Source: Apostichopus japonicus (Eukaryota; Echinodermata; Holothuroidea; Aspidochirotida; Stichopodidae). Taken from it: DNA of 64,000 nucleotides. The stretch lies in assembly GCF_037975245.1 (NCBI RefSeq), contig NC_092563.1:7065501-7129500 (forward strand). Direction: 5' to 3'. The translations under genes were made by a program, and so were the position numbers. Under the pieces are notes generated by a model that did not search any database, was not told the DNA's origin, and was given only the letters and a program-made list of their open reading frames with translations. Numbering within the stretch: the stretch's first letter is position 1; every line of letters begins with the position of its first letter. Below are positions 40,601-43,600 of the stretch, one piece after another.

Positions 40601-43600
40601 CCACCTTCGCTTGGAAGTGATTGCTAGCATGTCTGCCTTTTCTGGTTGATAGACAGTCAATTTGGTGTAGTGCCAACCAATGGATGACGAGGGACAAATC
40701 TCAATGGCCTTTGGGGACAAATTCTGGGCATTTTATACAGCTTCAGAAATATATGATGCATTGTTTGCTTATAGTGGTAACTTCCAGTAAGCTAAAGGAT
40801 GTAAATCTACTATAGCCTTGCTAAGCCTAGGCAGTATAGTTGAGCATATTTTAACAGTTTAAACAGGTCACAGGCACTCGTAACGTTATGTAGGTGTATA
40901 TAGTCTCCGTGTTTATATACTATACACCTACATAACGTTACGAGTGCCTGTGAAACAGGTAAGCTTAGGCCTAGGCGGCATAGTCACCATAGGCGTAAGA
41001 GTCGGGGTGAAGGGGGGCAGACTGCCCCCCCCAATTTCTAGAGGACAAGAAATTCGGGCAAAAGTCCTGAAAAATTCGGGCAGCCTAAGAGGAGAATAAA
41101 TATATATTTATATAAATATGTAGTAGCTTGCCCGAATCTTTTTCATATTTTTGCCGGAAAATTCCATGGAGAGTGTTCTGTGTTATTTGTTTTGTGACAT
41201 TAATATAGGCCTAATGATTTTCTTTATTTAGCATCATGATGCCCGAATATTTCCGTGTAACACCACGGTAACAGGGAATGCCGCTCACAATCGTGGTGAC
41301 AAGCATGCATGGAGATAAGCAGTCTCTGAAGTGAAAAAAACCTGCAGTAAACATTTTTTTCTAACTAGTCAACTGTATACCTGGACATCCCAGACATGAG
41401 TGTAGGCCCCTATATACAGGGGCGTCGGTGCGGCAGGTCTGGCGAACGCCGGAACAATATTCACGGGAGAAAAAATAGGACAAAGAAAAAAAAATGGCAA
41501 AAAATAAAGAACAATTTTCAATAATGATGACGGCAAGTACAGTAGGCTAAATGTGACTACTCTGCCATGGCAGGGGTCTTGTTTTCATGCTCGGGAAGTG
41601 CCATTTCCTGCAATCTGGGGTGCATTTTTTCAAAAGTTTCTTCATTACGCTACGCACTAACCTGGTTGCGCGTAGCGTAGTTTGACCTACCAAACGTCCC
41701 CCCGATAATTTTGGTAGATGGCCACACTCTGATCTGCCGTATCAATCCCAAATAGCTTCCGACGCCCCTGATATAAGAAACATTTTTTTCATGGATGGTG
41801 GGGATCGAGGGGGGGGGGAAGTGCCTACAAGCTTTAAAGTAGAGGTTTATCATATTCTTTGTTATTTTTTATACTTTTTCGTGAGACAAATTGCAGTCTC
41901 ACCTGACACAGCGACATTTTCCCGCCTACGTGTCATTGAACAATCTATATATGTTTTTCTGGGAGTAGCTGAGTACTGTGTTAAAATAATAAATACCGTA
42001 GCTAAATAGGAGTTAAAAAATATACTGTCCTAGTTTTCCCCGTCAAAGTGATGTTACCAAATGTTTTGTTTTCTTCTAATTTACCAAAATTTTGGGAAAG
42101 TGTAAATTTCTAAACATGAGATTAACAAATAAAGATTGTTTAGATGCAACTTGCAAGGCCTCAGAAGTGCCATTCCCGGCAATCTGAGAGGCATATTTTG
42201 CCCAAAATTTGTTTGTACGCTACGTGCCAACCGATGGTGGCACTCCGCTTAGATGGTGTCACGGGAAATTTCAGGCACAAAATTTTCTGCCCCTCCAAAC
42301 TGAAATGGTCCCGTACGCCTATGATGGTCACTATATTATCACTTCAGGGACTCTTTTACAGTATTTCAGTGCAGAGAATCCTTAAGAAAACTTAGAAAGT
42401 TAAAGCCTATGGCATGCCTACTTGGAATGTAATTTGCCCATGTCTAAGGGGTATAACTATAACTGAGCTAACTAGTTCATTGAATTCACTATCAATCTTC
42501 CAGTTCCAAACAAGCCAGCCAGTGAACTTTTTAATCGGAACATGATGGTTCAACCACAGATACAGCACAAAACAATTGAGACTGTACTGTCATAATATGA
42601 TAGATGTGAAATGGGATAAATATGCTATGCCAAATATTGAAACTGCAGTGTGTTCCTCTAAGTTGTGATGATATTGGCTGTTTTTCTGTTGTGGTGGACC
42701 CTAGATACAGTAGTGATTAAATAAAGATAGTATGATTCACGATACAAGATCCATTTCGTTTTGTTTTAAGTTATATTGAAGTTTTCAAACTGAGCACTTG
42801 AGTTTTCTTGTTCGGGCAGGTCCAAGCTATTTGCACTGTGACGTACGGGACATTTCAGAGACTTAAATTTGTCTAAAAGTTATATAAAATCTATTTTCCA
42901 GAAAGTTTTTCAGGTTTTCATATTTGTTATCGCTGCTACTTTATTACAAACTCATGGAGATTTCCTACACTTGCTTTAATTAGGTCCAATCTTAATTAAT
43001 GTACAGTGTGATGTAGGGGACCAGAGAATTTTGTGTTTTTTTTACTAAAGAGCAAAGCTGAAACCCCTCTGAAATTAGGAGGGCAGTGATCAAGCTGTTA
43101 TAACTAGTGAATAGCCTATCCTTCCAAGGGCTAAGCTGTAACATATTAGAAAAAAATATGAAGCCATTCCAGTACAGTGGTTACACAAATGAAAATTGTC
43201 CTGTGACGTACGGGACATGTGACGTACGGGACAATTTGTCCATATACAAATTGACTATGAAAACTCATATTTTTATTCCTGAATATACCATAACAAGCTG
43301 ATTTCTACATAAAAACATTAATTTGGATATGCCAGAACAATTTCGTTGGTAATTTCATGCCATATTTCCTTCTTTCTGGGATACAGAACAGAGCAGTGAC
43401 CGTACTTGTGAGATCATTCCACGTAAAACATGGAATGCGTAAAGTATTAATCTACTCTACACATACATCAAATCCTCATAACATCAATTCTAGCCTTTTT
43501 AGACCACAAATGATTCAAGATGCAAAGTTTTGGTGCAAAACTGTTTTGGTATGTATACTGTACAACACTGTATCATACTCCAGTCCCCAGTAATGACCCT

